A stretch of DNA of 28,638 nt from a virus (IMGVR_UViG_3300049728_000063:1-28638), one strand, 5' to 3'; counted from the stretch's first letter, positions 21,960 to 27,811 are shown. Program-made: numbers and translations. The notes: a model not told the origin generated them from the letters alone.

Positions 21960-23519
21960 TTAAAAGTTTCTCATTTGTCTTCCTAAAATCTCCAACTGCA
22001 AATCTTCCTGAGTTCTCTTTGGTAAATCTATAAAGGTGTTGGTGGTTAAAGCACGGCAAGCAATTCCTATTGCATTACGAATGGCATTTTTAGTTACTGC
22101 GGAAGCATCCACTATATCCTTTCCAAAGTCCACTATTTCACCGTTCCAATCTCCTTTTTCTACAACTTTTTTTCTCATATTATCAAGAATTTGAAGATGG
22201 GGAGCTAATAAAATATTATACATAACTTGCCCTACATCTGTTAAATTAAATTCTTTATCTCTGGGCATTTCGCTTGCTATTAAAGCTAGGCATCTTCCAC
22301 CACCTGAAACTACACCATACTCCAAAGCGAGTTTCGCCGAGTGGCAAGCATCAGTAGCTTTTAGGCGAAGCAATGACAACTCTCCTTCGTTCACAGCTCC
22401 TAGTTTAAGTTTGGCAGTTTTACTTGTAAGCCAAAATACTCGTCTTAAACTATCCTCATCGCCTTTTGCTTTCAAATCAGCTATATGTTCGGTTAAATCT
22501 ACACTTGGATTAAGCACGATTTCTTCCTTTTCTATCTCTATTCTATCACAAGTTCCTAAGTCCTCAAAGGTTAAATTCTTAAATGTTTTACCAGTAGCGT
22601 CTTCAATTATCGTAGCACCTGTGGCTTTGGCAAAGTCTTCAAATACCATATCTTTAAAGATTATTGGGGCTTTAACTACACAGATATTTAATACTTTTGC
22701 TTTGTGAGTAGCGATTAACTTTCGCACCATTTCGTTATCCATATCAGAAGCGAAAATGATTAAATCTTTTTTGCCCATTGCTACCATTTTTTCTATGAGA
22801 GGAGAAATGTCAGTTTCGTTGATTTTGTTTTTCGTGACTAGAATAGTCGGCTTCTCATAAATCGCTTTGACTTCTCGCCTACCTTCTTTTACCGCTTGCT
22901 CGTCGTGAACAAACGCTGGGGCAACGAAACCTGTATTTGTAAAGTGAACACCATTTGTGTAAATCACTTCATCATCAAATGTGCCAGAGCTTTCTATGTG
23001 GTTGATTATACATTCCTTGCCTTGTTTTTTATAGACATCACCTATTAGTTTACCTAGTCGGACACTATCACTCGCTGTTCGGGCTACAGCTTCCACTTCG
23101 TCTACTGTAATTGGTCTAGTTTGTTCGTCTATCTTTTGCTCTATGAAAGGTAAGAGTTCTGTTAGTTCTTTTTCCCAGTCTATGTTTTTATCTTGGCAGT
23201 TTTGTATACCTTGCAATATTTCATCAGTTAAGATACACATAGTCGTTCTGCCGTCTTTGCTACGCTTGTTCATTGAGTCGGTAGCGTCTTTCATCATATC
23301 TACGGCTAGACTTTCTAGGGGGTCTTCACATTTAATGGCTTGGATTATAGAATATGCATCTTTTGTTTGCTCGTAAAAAGGATAAAACTCCCTTTTAATA
23401 ATTGCATTACGTCCTCTACCGCCTAGAGTCCCCTCCACTGCGAGCCGACATATATGGATTCCAGTCCCGATACCCCACGAAGCATTATTTAATATATTGG
23501 TTTTTGTTGTGTTAATCAT
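21960..23519 (-). CDS. groEL: Group I chaperonin GroEL/Cpn60, phage-encoded
   Basis: 519 aa, full length apart from the GGM tail. The equatorial domain has TLGGRGRN (31-38), Asp54 in TKD, and KDGRTT (88-93, replacing GDGTTT) with Asp89; the third ATPase aspartate is Asp390 in TDACHSAK, followed by GVVSGGG (402-408). The apical domain aligns along GVHFTNTGFVAPAF, then VVKAPIIFKDMVFEDFAKATG and FEDLGTCDRIEI. Conserved C-terminal signature TNTFIDLPKR is present. All three ATP-hydrolysis aspartates remain, so activity is plausible. The gene follows a GroES gene with one small gene between. It probably folds virion proteins such as capsid or tail proteins (inference). Confidence 0.93.
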   Translation of the reverse strand: MINTTKTNILNNASWGIGTGIHICRLAVEGTLGGRGRNAIIKREFYPFYEQTKDAYSIIQAIKCEDPLESLAVDMMKDATDSMNKRSKDGRTTMCILTDEILQGIQNCQDKNIDWEKELTELLPFIEQKIDEQTRPITVDEVEAVARTASDSVRLGKLIGDVYKKQGKECIINHIESSGTFDDEVIYTNGVHFTNTGFVAPAFVHDEQAVKEGRREVKAIYEKPTILVTKNKINETDISPLIEKMVAMGKKDLIIFASDMDNEMVRKLIATHKAKVLNICVVKAPIIFKDMVFEDFAKATGATIIEDATGKTFKNLTFEDLGTCDRIEIEKEEIVLNPSVDLTEHIADLKAKGDEDSLRRVFWLTSKTAKLKLGAVNEGELSLLRLKATDACHSAKLALEYGVVSGGGRCLALIASEMPRDKEFNLTDVGQVMYNILLAPHLQILDNMRKKVVEKGDWNGEIVDFGKDIVDASAVTKNAIRNAIGIACRALTTNTFIDLPKRTQEDLQLEILGRQMRNF

Positions 23520-23788
23520 TGTTTTCTAAAATTAGGGTATTCACGAAAGAATAAAGTGTGTAATGGAAATAGTGCGTTTCGGATGTGATGTGCAAGGTAG
23601 ATATTATTTTCTGTCGTTCCATTTATGACCTTGAAGTAAACTTGCTTGCCACATATTTCACAGGTTTCTTGCACATAATCGCTGTCTTGACCTGTAATTT
23701 CAAATCTATGGAAATAACTATTCTTGCAGTTGGACTGTTCCCAAGAGAAAGTCGGAATCTTTGTGGATAAAGTGGACTTTTTCGCCAT
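23516..23788 (-). CDS. Zinc-type small protein overlapping groES
   Basis: 90 aa from the only ATG, at 23788. The first 24 codons run through the 3' end of groES in another frame (71 bp overlap); the conserved-looking part starts at about CKNSYFHRFEITG, right where groES ends. CEICGKQVYFKVING is a CxxC knuckle, and NNIYLAHHIRNALFPLHTLF a helix. Its stop overlaps the GroEL start. Such HRFEI...CxxCG proteins occur in phages; role unknown. The true start may be a non-ATG codon nearer the groES stop. Confidence 0.5.
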   Translation of the reverse strand: MAKKSTLSTKIPTFSWEQSNCKNSYFHRFEITGQDSDYVQETCEICGKQVYFKVINGTTENNIYLAHHIRNALFPLHTLFFREYPNFRKQ

Positions 23789-23984
23789 TTATTTCTGGGG
23801 ATTTTAAGCCCCACATTTCGTAAATAATAGTATCACCGACCTTTATCACACCTTCTTGTTCTACATTTGAGCCAATAGCTACAACTTCACCATACAGACA
23901 TAAACTTTTATTGTCCGAAACAAGTATTTGTTTTTTTTCGGCAGGTTTAACGATTAGTTGGTTTGGAAATGGTTTAATTTTCAT
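23718..23984 (-). CDS. groES: GroES co-chaperonin, phage-encoded
   Basis: 88 aa, against about 97 in E. coli. It aligns through KIKPFPNQLIVKP, then GEVVAIGSNVEQEGVIKVGD, TIIYEMWGLKSPEINGEKV and HKDSDFLLGTV. The stretch between LIVK and GEVVA, which holds the GroEL-binding mobile loop, is 18 residues instead of 24; it has QILV in place of the GGIVL motif. It caps the GroEL ring during folding. Whether it serves the viral GroEL, the host one, or both cannot be told. It overlaps the 77-aa gene upstream by 11 bp. Confidence 0.9.
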   Translation of the reverse strand: MKIKPFPNQLIVKPAEKKQILVSDNKSLCLYGEVVAIGSNVEQEGVIKVGDTIIYEMWGLKSPEINGEKVHFIHKDSDFLLGTVQLQE

Positions 23985-24207
23985 CTTTTAATGCCTCTTC
24001 AAGAGGGTCTACTATTACTCTTTTAATAATAATCGCTTGAGGCTTATCTGTGTATTGATAACTTGTTCTCGATAATGGGTGAAATGAGGATAAATAATCT
24101 TCGTCCTTTTCTTCAAGTTCTCTTTGTTTCGCTTTTTTTACCATTTCCTGCAAGAAAGAACTTTCACTTAAAACCAACAAATTACGCAGGCGTTGAATCA
24201 GTGTCAT
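23974..24207 (-). CDS. Small helical protein upstream of groES
   Basis: 77 aa from the ATG at 24207 (MTLIQRLRNLLVLSESS); a TTG at 24222 would add five residues. The first half is an amphipathic helix with many Leu, the second half is acidic and ends VDPLEEALKDEN. It overlaps the 103-aa gene by 26 bp and groES by 11 bp, so it is made with them. No family recognised. Confidence 0.5.
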   Translation of the reverse strand: MTLIQRLRNLLVLSESSFLQEMVKKAKQRELEEKDEDYLSSFHPLSRTSYQYTDKPQAIIIKRVIVDPLEEALKDEN

Positions 24208-24493
24208 TTGGTTGTGGGACAAAAGGACTAATAGTTGGCTCGGCTTTTACATCTGTGATTTTAGGTGCTTCTGGTTCGCTTGTATCAGGAATAGCTACTT
24301 TCTTTTGTAAGATAATAGTTGGCTCGTCTGCGAATACATTTTTTACACTTCCGTCTTCCATTTTAATACCTACTGGGGTTTTAATTATGTTTATTACTAG
24401 ATTAAGTGAAAGTTTATCTAGTAATTCTTTTAGACCATCTTTAAATGCTTGTTGGTCTGTCACACTTGCATCTTGCAATGAAAATTTATCCAT
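24182..24493 (-). CDS. Hypothetical 103-aa protein, first gene after promoter P2
   Basis: 103 aa, acidic. The N-terminal half is helical (FKDGLKELLDKLSLNLVINI), followed by a beta pair (IKTPVGIKMEDGSVKNVFAD) and a Pro/Glu/Thr-rich tail (IPDTSEPEAPKITDVKAEPT) that is likely disordered. It is the first gene of the operon that contains the chaperonins. No motif is recognised. Confidence 0.5.
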   Translation of the reverse strand: MDKFSLQDASVTDQQAFKDGLKELLDKLSLNLVINIIKTPVGIKMEDGSVKNVFADEPTIILQKKVAIPDTSEPEAPKITDVKAEPTISPFVPQPNDTDSTPA

Positions 24494-24526
24494 TTGTTTT
24501 TTATTAGTTATTTATAATTACTTATA

Positions 24527-24555
24527 ATCTTACTCTTATTTTATAACAAAGTCAA
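24527..24555 (-). promoter_or_regulatory. Sigma70-type promoter P2
   Basis: TTGACT (24550-24555), 17 bp, TAAGAT (24527-24532) on the minus strand: the same boxes and spacing as P1. It lies in the 73-bp gap between the 50-aa and 103-aa genes, about 35 bp from the next ATG, and would drive the chaperonin, methyltransferase and packaging genes. Confidence 0.65.
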
Positions 24556-24566
24556 GACAAACCGAC

Positions 24567-24719
24567 CTATTTTGTCCAACTTTTCTTATCCAACCTACAA
24601 TGTTCAGGACTACAATATCTCTGCTTTGCTATATTTATACAACCTCTTAAAGCACATCTCTTTATCTTTGGTGGACTCTCGTTAGGTTGTAGGACTTTTA
24701 CGTATTTAATATGTTCCAT
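24567..24719 (-). CDS. Small basic Cys-rich protein
   Basis: 50 aa: MEHIKYVKVLQPNESPPKIK, then RCALRGCINIAKQRYCSPEH and CRLDKKSWTK. Four Cys in C-x4-C...C-x4(His)C spacing suggest one zinc site of the type that closes around RYCSPEHCR, as in small zinc-finger proteins. Start overlaps the upstream stop as TAATG. Followed by promoter P2. Confidence 0.5.
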   Translation of the reverse strand: MEHIKYVKVLQPNESPPKIKRCALRGCINIAKQRYCSPEHCRLDKKSWTK

Positions 24720-24895
24720 TACTTTCTTTTGTTAGGTAAAAAATCTAATTCTTGTTTTTGTCTAAACATTTTTATACAAGTGCGACAATGATTATTGAGA
24801 TAACAGATAGGAAAGCAGTTTTTCAACATTTCTTCTCTTTCGCCTTTTTTATATTCCACTTTCTTTCCCTTTATTGGTTTTGGTTTATTTTCCAT
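24719..24895 (-). CDS. Small basic Cys-containing protein
   Basis: 58 aa from the ATG at 24895 (MENKPKPIKGKKVEYKKGER). The end, NCFPICYLNNHCRTCIKMF, has four Cys as C-x3-C...C-x2-C. A longer start at 24943 would overlap the 203-aa gene by 59 bp and is less likely. Lys-rich N-terminus. Function unknown. Confidence 0.45.
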   Translation of the reverse strand: MENKPKPIKGKKVEYKKGEREEMLKNCFPICYLNNHCRTCIKMFRQKQELDFLPNKRK

Positions 24896-25496
24896 TTTCT
24901 TTATTGTTAGATTGGATAAGGAAAATAATGTCGTCTTCTTCATTTAGTCCGCAGTTTTTACAGCTATCTCTACCATTCTGTTCTTCGCAATATTCTAGGC
25001 GTTCTTTTATAATTGCATTGTGTTTTTTGATAATTTTTTCATACACCTCCTTTTGTTGTTCTTTCCCTTCTTTTATACCTATCTGATACATTTGTCTACC
25101 AGAATTAAGTATTTTCTTAAATTCATTTTCTTGTTGTTCTTTTTGATGGGCAAGGACTATTCTTTCTCTTTCACATACAAAATCGTATAGTTCTTTATAA
25201 CATTTGCTCGTTGGATAAATTCCGTATTCGTTTGGGTTATCTAACATATTACTTACTATTTTCCAAGCACCCCATTGTGGGGTTTCTGCCAAGTCAGAGT
25301 AATCCTCCATAGGTTGTTCCTCTTTAACTGTTGGTGGGGTAGGCATTTTTGCTCCAAACATAGGAAATCCGTGCAATCCTTCCTCTTTACTCTCTTGTAA
25401 TGGTTTAGATTCAAAACATTGGCGACATTCATTTGTTCCATTTTCCATATTTTTCATAGTATTGCATTTTGAGCACAATCTTAGTTCTTTTGCCAT
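24885..25496 (-). CDS. 203-aa protein with N-terminal zinc ribbon
   Basis: 203 aa. The N-terminus has CSKCNTMKNMENG then CRQCFES, a two-pair zinc ribbon. The middle (WGAWKIVSNMLDNPNEYGIY, then YKELYDFVCERERI) is a compact helical domain, and residues 130-175 form a charged coiled coil. A last Cys group, CEEQNGRDSCKNCGLNE, sits near the end. It follows the structured RNA region, which thus forms its leader. A nucleic-acid or protein-binding regulator would fit, but no family is recognised. Confidence 0.5.
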   Translation of the reverse strand: MAKELRLCSKCNTMKNMENGTNECRQCFESKPLQESKEEGLHGFPMFGAKMPTPPTVKEEQPMEDYSDLAETPQWGAWKIVSNMLDNPNEYGIYPTSKCYKELYDFVCERERIVLAHQKEQQENEFKKILNSGRQMYQIGIKEGKEQQKEVYEKIIKKHNAIIKERLEYCEEQNGRDSCKNCGLNEEDDIIFLIQSNNKENGK

Positions 25497-25534
25497 TTTC
25501 TTTTGAGGGGGATTAACTAATAATCAAACTTGGT

Positions 25535-25610
25535 AATGTAGCTGTGGTGGAGCTCAGCGGGTTCGATATGTACACTCTCTCCCCCGCGTCAACGCCCCCA
25601 GAACTACACT
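25535..25610 (-). ncRNA. Long imperfect RNA hairpin, element A
   Basis: On the minus strand AGTGTAGTT pairs with AGCTACATT. Helices TGG/CCA, GG/CC and GTT/AGC follow with single mismatches between, and an upper stem GCGGG/CCCGC closes a 21-nt loop. Several pairs are G-U in the minus reading only, which suggests a minus-strand RNA. It is much more GC-rich than its surroundings and lies about 40 nt before the 203-aa gene. It may be a leader structure or a small RNA. No known family was recognised. Confidence 0.45.
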
Positions 25611-25630
25611 ATCTAAAACTTAAACCAATT

Positions 25631-25737
25631 AATTAAGGGCAGGAGGGGAAGAATAAGTGAGTCTTTCTACTTATTATCTCAGTTGTTCCTTACTGCGTAA
25701 TACCATTTTATACGACTTCCCCCTTCCACCCTCAATT
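25631..25737 (-). ncRNA. Cloverleaf-like structured RNA, element B
   Basis: Minus-strand fold: a base stem AATTGAGGG with CCCTTAATT (nine pairs, one G-U), continued by wobble-rich pairs and GGGGAAG with CTTCCCC (seven pairs). Inside are three arms: GTA...TAC with a TGG loop, CAGT...ACTG around AAGGAACA, and AATAAGT...ACTTATT with a 10-nt loop. The layout mimics a tRNA, but the anticodon-like loop lacks U33 and the third loop lacks TTCGA, so it is not an ordinary tRNA. A tRNA-like regulatory or decoy RNA is possible. Confidence 0.5.
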
Positions 25738-25754
25738 TTTAATGAACCTCAAAC

Positions 25755-26174
25755 TTAAACTACTGGCTTTGATTGGGGAAGTAACTCTGGGTTTTCATAA
25801 ATGTTGCCGATGATTTCAAGATTTTTGGATATTCCATCTTTTGACCGCATTTCGTGGATGTATTTCTCGCTACCATCATCACTAAGAGAAGTGATTGCAA
25901 AGCCGTGATAATCTGACCACCAAACAATTTCATAATTTATTTCTCCCAGTTTAGTAGCTCTCAGTAAATGTTCAGTCACTATATCCCCCTCATATATCAA
26001 AATACCATTCTTATCTTTCAGCCCCGTTGATTGCATCAGCACACATTTATCATCTCCAACCATATCAAAACCTAAATTATCCACTGAAACTAAACGAAGT
26101 CCGTGAGCAAACTCTAATCTAATCTTATTTGTCATTCTATTACCATCCCAAACCCTAAATAAAATATCTCTCAT
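25755..26174 (-). CDS. YopX-family protein 2
   Basis: 139 aa. It starts MRDILFRVWDGNRM and has the YopX core LMQSTGLKDKNGILIYEGDIV, then strands EINYEIVWWSDYHGFAITS and the closing LEIIGNIYENPELL. Family function is unknown, though it is frequent in phages. Its first 23 bp region (leader, ATG and second codon) and its last 20 bp coding for PQSKPVV are identical to those of the neighbouring MT-A70 gene. That suggests two cassettes with common ends. Confidence 0.85.
   Translation of the reverse strand: MRDILFRVWDGNRMTNKIRLEFAHGLRLVSVDNLGFDMVGDDKCVLMQSTGLKDKNGILIYEGDIVTEHLLRATKLGEINYEIVWWSDYHGFAITSLSDDGSEKYIHEMRSKDGISKNLEIIGNIYENPELLPQSKPVV
25759..25778 (-). repeat. 20-bp direct repeat at gene 3' end, copy 1
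   Basis: Identical to 26204-26223. It encodes PQSKPVV at the C-terminus of the YopX protein. Confidence 0.85.
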
Positions 26175-26191
26175 ATCTCTTATTTGTTATT
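26169..26191 (-). repeat. 23-bp direct repeat over gene start, copy 1
   Basis: Identical to 26776-26798. It covers the leader AATAACAAATAAGAGAT, the ATG and the next bases of the YopX gene. Confidence 0.85.
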
Positions 26192-26193
26192 AC

Positions 26194-26781
26194 TTATAAT
26201 TTTACTACTGGCTTTGATTGGGGGTTAGCTAATTCTATATCATTCTCTACTTCATTCCCCCAAGTATCCCAGTTCTCAAAAGAGTTATTGCCCCATAAAT
26301 CTTTATCATTATTTTTTCGGGCAAAAAGTTCTACTCGGTTTCCTGTTGGATAAAGTGTATTTATAATTTCTCTAAAATAAGATGGTTTTTCACTATGTAT
26401 GGTTCGTGGTATTGAAATTACACTATCATATAATTTCTTTACTTCGGGGACACAACTTCCCTTTGTGGCTATCAATAATAATTCATGCCGAACTGAATTA
26501 TAATGTCCCATATTATGGTCTACCTTATCCCAAACAAAACTACTTTTATACTTAAAACCCCACGTCTTGATTATATCAAACACATCTTCAAAAAGAGGAC
26601 TTGTCACCCAAATAAACAAAACAGCATCTTTTTCAACAAGTTCTTTAATGGGTAATTCACATAATTCCTTTATACTCATTAAATTATAATGCTTTACTGC
26701 TCCGCCAAGAAGTTTAGTATCTTGTTTATCATTATAACTCCATGGAGGGTCTGCATATATAATTTTGTATTTCTTTCTCAT
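26194..26781 (-). CDS. MT-A70-family adenine methyltransferase
   Basis: 195 aa. The catalytic DPPW is at residues 11-14 (IIYADPPWSYND), followed by KHYNLMSIKELCELPI, LFIWVTSPLFEDVFDIIKTW, and a Rossmann-like end with SEKPSYFREIINTLYP and RVELFARK. The family methylates N6 of adenine. Being solitary in a phage, it most likely modifies viral DNA to evade restriction; an RNA substrate cannot be excluded. Start and end are shared repeat sequences with the YopX gene. The last residues, PQSKPVVKL, appear to come from that shared end rather than the family. Confidence 0.88.
   Translation of the reverse strand: MRKKYKIIYADPPWSYNDKQDTKLLGGAVKHYNLMSIKELCELPIKELVEKDAVLFIWVTSPLFEDVFDIIKTWGFKYKSSFVWDKVDHNMGHYNSVRHELLLIATKGSCVPEVKKLYDSVISIPRTIHSEKPSYFREIINTLYPTGNRVELFARKNNDKDLWGNNSFENWDTWGNEVENDIELANPQSKPVVKL
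26204..26223 (-). repeat. 20-bp direct repeat at gene 3' end, copy 2
   Basis: Same sequence as 25759-25778, here at the end of the MT-A70 gene. Confidence 0.85.
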
Positions 26782-26798
26782 ATCTCTTATTTGTTATT
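26776..26798 (-). repeat. 23-bp direct repeat over gene start, copy 2
   Basis: Same sequence as 26169-26191, here covering the start of the MT-A70 gene and the last codons of the 36-aa gene. Confidence 0.85.
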
Positions 26799-26897
26799 GG
26801 TTGATAATCTATCGGGATAAAATTTGTCTAACCATTGGGTAAAAGTTAGTTTTGATTTGCTTATTATCCAACAATTATATAATTCTTTGTATTTCAT
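26787..26897 (-). CDS. Microprotein, 36 aa
   Basis: 36 aa: MKYKELYNCWIISKSKLTFT, then QWLDKFYPDRLSTNNK. It has AAGGAGTT just before the ATG, one of few Shine-Dalgarno-like sites in the window, though only about 2 nt from the start. Its last codons lie in the 23-bp repeat. Small helical peptide, no function known. Confidence 0.45.
   Translation of the reverse strand: MKYKELYNCWIISKSKLTFTQWLDKFYPDRLSTNNK
26794..26812 (-). promoter_or_regulatory. Bipartite leader element, copy 2
   Basis: Minus strand TAGATTATC directly joined to AACCAATAA, upstream of the MT-A70 start at 26781. Here it lacks the 4-nt spacer of the other copies and lies inside the 36-aa frame. Confidence 0.4.
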
Positions 26898-26916
26898 AAC
26901 TCCTTATTCTTCTATG

Positions 26917-27114
26917 TTAATTTTTAATCAAACTTACTTCTTTTTGAAACTTCTTAAATTGGGCTGGCGTAAAAACTATACTTCGTAATTTTCCCTCACT
27001 TTGAATATGAATACGAAATGTTGTTTTTTCTATCTTTTCGCCACGCACTTCTTTCATAATCGTTTCTTTTTCAATAGTTATATCATCTTTTTTTGGCATA
27101 TATGTTTTACCCAT
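26917..27114 (-). CDS. Small basic hypothetical protein (65 aa)
   Basis: 65 aa, basic: MPKKDDITIEKETIMKEVRG, then TTFRIHIQSEGKLRSIVFTP and AQFKKFQKEVSLIKN. A short beta-plus-helix fold is likely. The start may be at 27114 or the second ATG at 27099; both overlap the 58-aa gene upstream. Function unknown. Confidence 0.5.
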   Translation of the reverse strand: MGKTYMPKKDDITIEKETIMKEVRGEKIEKTTFRIHIQSEGKLRSIVFTPAQFKKFQKEVSLIKN

Positions 27115-27254
27115 TTATGAGCTGGGTATTGGCTATCGTGAACAAATAAATACTGCTCGTTATCTGGAGCACCATTACCAGCTTTAACTATCATTATGCC
27201 TTTGCAATTTTTACACTCGTGCGGACCATACCAAACCATATCTTTTTTTCTCAT
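27078..27254 (-). CDS. Small CxxC protein (58 aa)
   Basis: 58 aa from the ATG at 27254 (MRKKDMVWYGPHECKNCKG), just after the stop of the upstream gene; a start at 27290 would overlap it by 35 bp. HECKNCKG, then GNGAPDNEQYLFVHDSQYPA and HKWVKHICQKK, give one CxxC pair plus His/Cys residues able to close a metal site. Function unknown. Confidence 0.5.
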   Translation of the reverse strand: MRKKDMVWYGPHECKNCKGIMIVKAGNGAPDNEQYLFVHDSQYPAHKWVKHICQKKMI

Positions 27255-27255
27255 T

Positions 27256-27453
27256 TCATTTTCCTTCTTCCAGCTTGCGAGCTGTATCAAACTTTTCTAA
27301 TAATATTCTTTTTTCACAGCACCATTGACATTGTTGTGCTTCCCATTCATCATTATTGACTTGCACAGCTATATGTTCGTTATTATCACAATCAGGGTCT
27401 GGACATTTAGACATTCTTAATAATTTTATTGCTTCTTCTAATTGGTTTTCCAT
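27256..27453 (-). CDS. Small zinc-ribbon protein (65 aa)
   Basis: 65 aa. CPDPDCDNNEHIAVQV at about 17-32 and CQWCCEKRILLEKF form two Cys knuckles with a beta hairpin between, flanked by helices (LEEAIKLLRMSK and KFDTARKLEEG). I have the impression of similar proteins in other environmental phages (DxDEWEAQQCQWC), without function. Its leader carries the third copy of the bipartite element. Confidence 0.55.
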   Translation of the reverse strand: MENQLEEAIKLLRMSKCPDPDCDNNEHIAVQVNNDEWEAQQCQWCCEKRILLEKFDTARKLEEGK

Positions 27454-27459
27454 ACGCTG

Positions 27460-27482
27460 TTATTGGTTAATTAATAATCTAT
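27460..27482 (-). promoter_or_regulatory. Bipartite leader element, copy 3
   Basis: Minus strand TAGATTATT, AATT, AACCAATAA, ending 6 nt before the ATG at 27453. Confidence 0.4.
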
Positions 27483-27655
27483 TTTCTTTTAGCTGGTAAA
27501 GATATTTTTAATGGGTAATTACATTTATCATTACCGCAAATACTTCCAAAAATACTAACAACTAAACTTTTTTCTCCACATCTAGGACATTTTTTGAAGA
27601 AGTTCACCACTCTTTCCTTTTTGGAACTCTTTTTAATTGTTGATGGGTTTTTCAT
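27479..27655 (-). CDS. Small basic zinc-ribbon protein (58 aa)
   Basis: 58 aa: a Lys/Ser-rich start (MKNPSTIKKSSKKERVVNFF), then KKCPRCGEKSLVVSIFGS and ICGNDKCNYPLKISLPAKRK. The spacing C-x2-C-G...C-x4-C is a typical treble or ribbon zinc site. Found by reading between the larger genes. Function unknown; nucleic-acid binding would suit the charge. Confidence 0.5.
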   Translation of the reverse strand: MKNPSTIKKSSKKERVVNFFKKCPRCGEKSLVVSIFGSICGNDKCNYPLKISLPAKRK

Positions 27656-27661
27656 GGGGGT

Positions 27662-27811
27662 TTATTTACGACAAATTACTTTGAATAAAAATGAACCACT
27701 ATTGTTTGTGAACCAATCGCCACAGTAAGAAAAATAGCTATAGGCAAAACTTCCGCCGAAGAATAAAACTAAACCGATTACCACTACTGCGCTTGCTAAT
27801 TTGTTTTTCAT
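27662..27811 (-). CDS. Small membrane or exported protein (49 aa)
   Basis: 49 aa: MKNKLASAVVVIGLVLFFGG, then SFAYSYFSYCGDWFTNNSGS and FLFKVICRK. Residues 5-24 form a hydrophobic helix with a Lys N-terminus; SFA-Y could be a signal-peptidase site, leaving a short peptide with two Cys outside. A small membrane anchor or lysis accessory is possible. Confidence 0.5.
   Translation of the reverse strand: MKNKLASAVVVIGLVLFFGGSFAYSYFSYCGDWFTNNSGSFLFKVICRK

Noticed and set aside
24063-24527. 154-aa plus-strand frame
   Set aside because: Antisense to two coupled minus-strand genes and to promoter P2; hydrophobic Ser/Phe/Leu composition is typical of antisense of acidic genes.
25535-25560. 3' end of a tmRNA (GAGCTCCACCA on the minus strand)
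   Set aside because: No matching 5' acceptor half, no tag frame and far too little space for a tmRNA.
25540-25575. Normal tRNA on the plus strand, suggested by GGTTCGAT and a GGAGCTCAGCG-like arm
   Set aside because: No 7-bp acceptor stem, T-stem or anticodon arm can be built around the GGTTCGAT; the sequence fits the minus-strand hairpin better.
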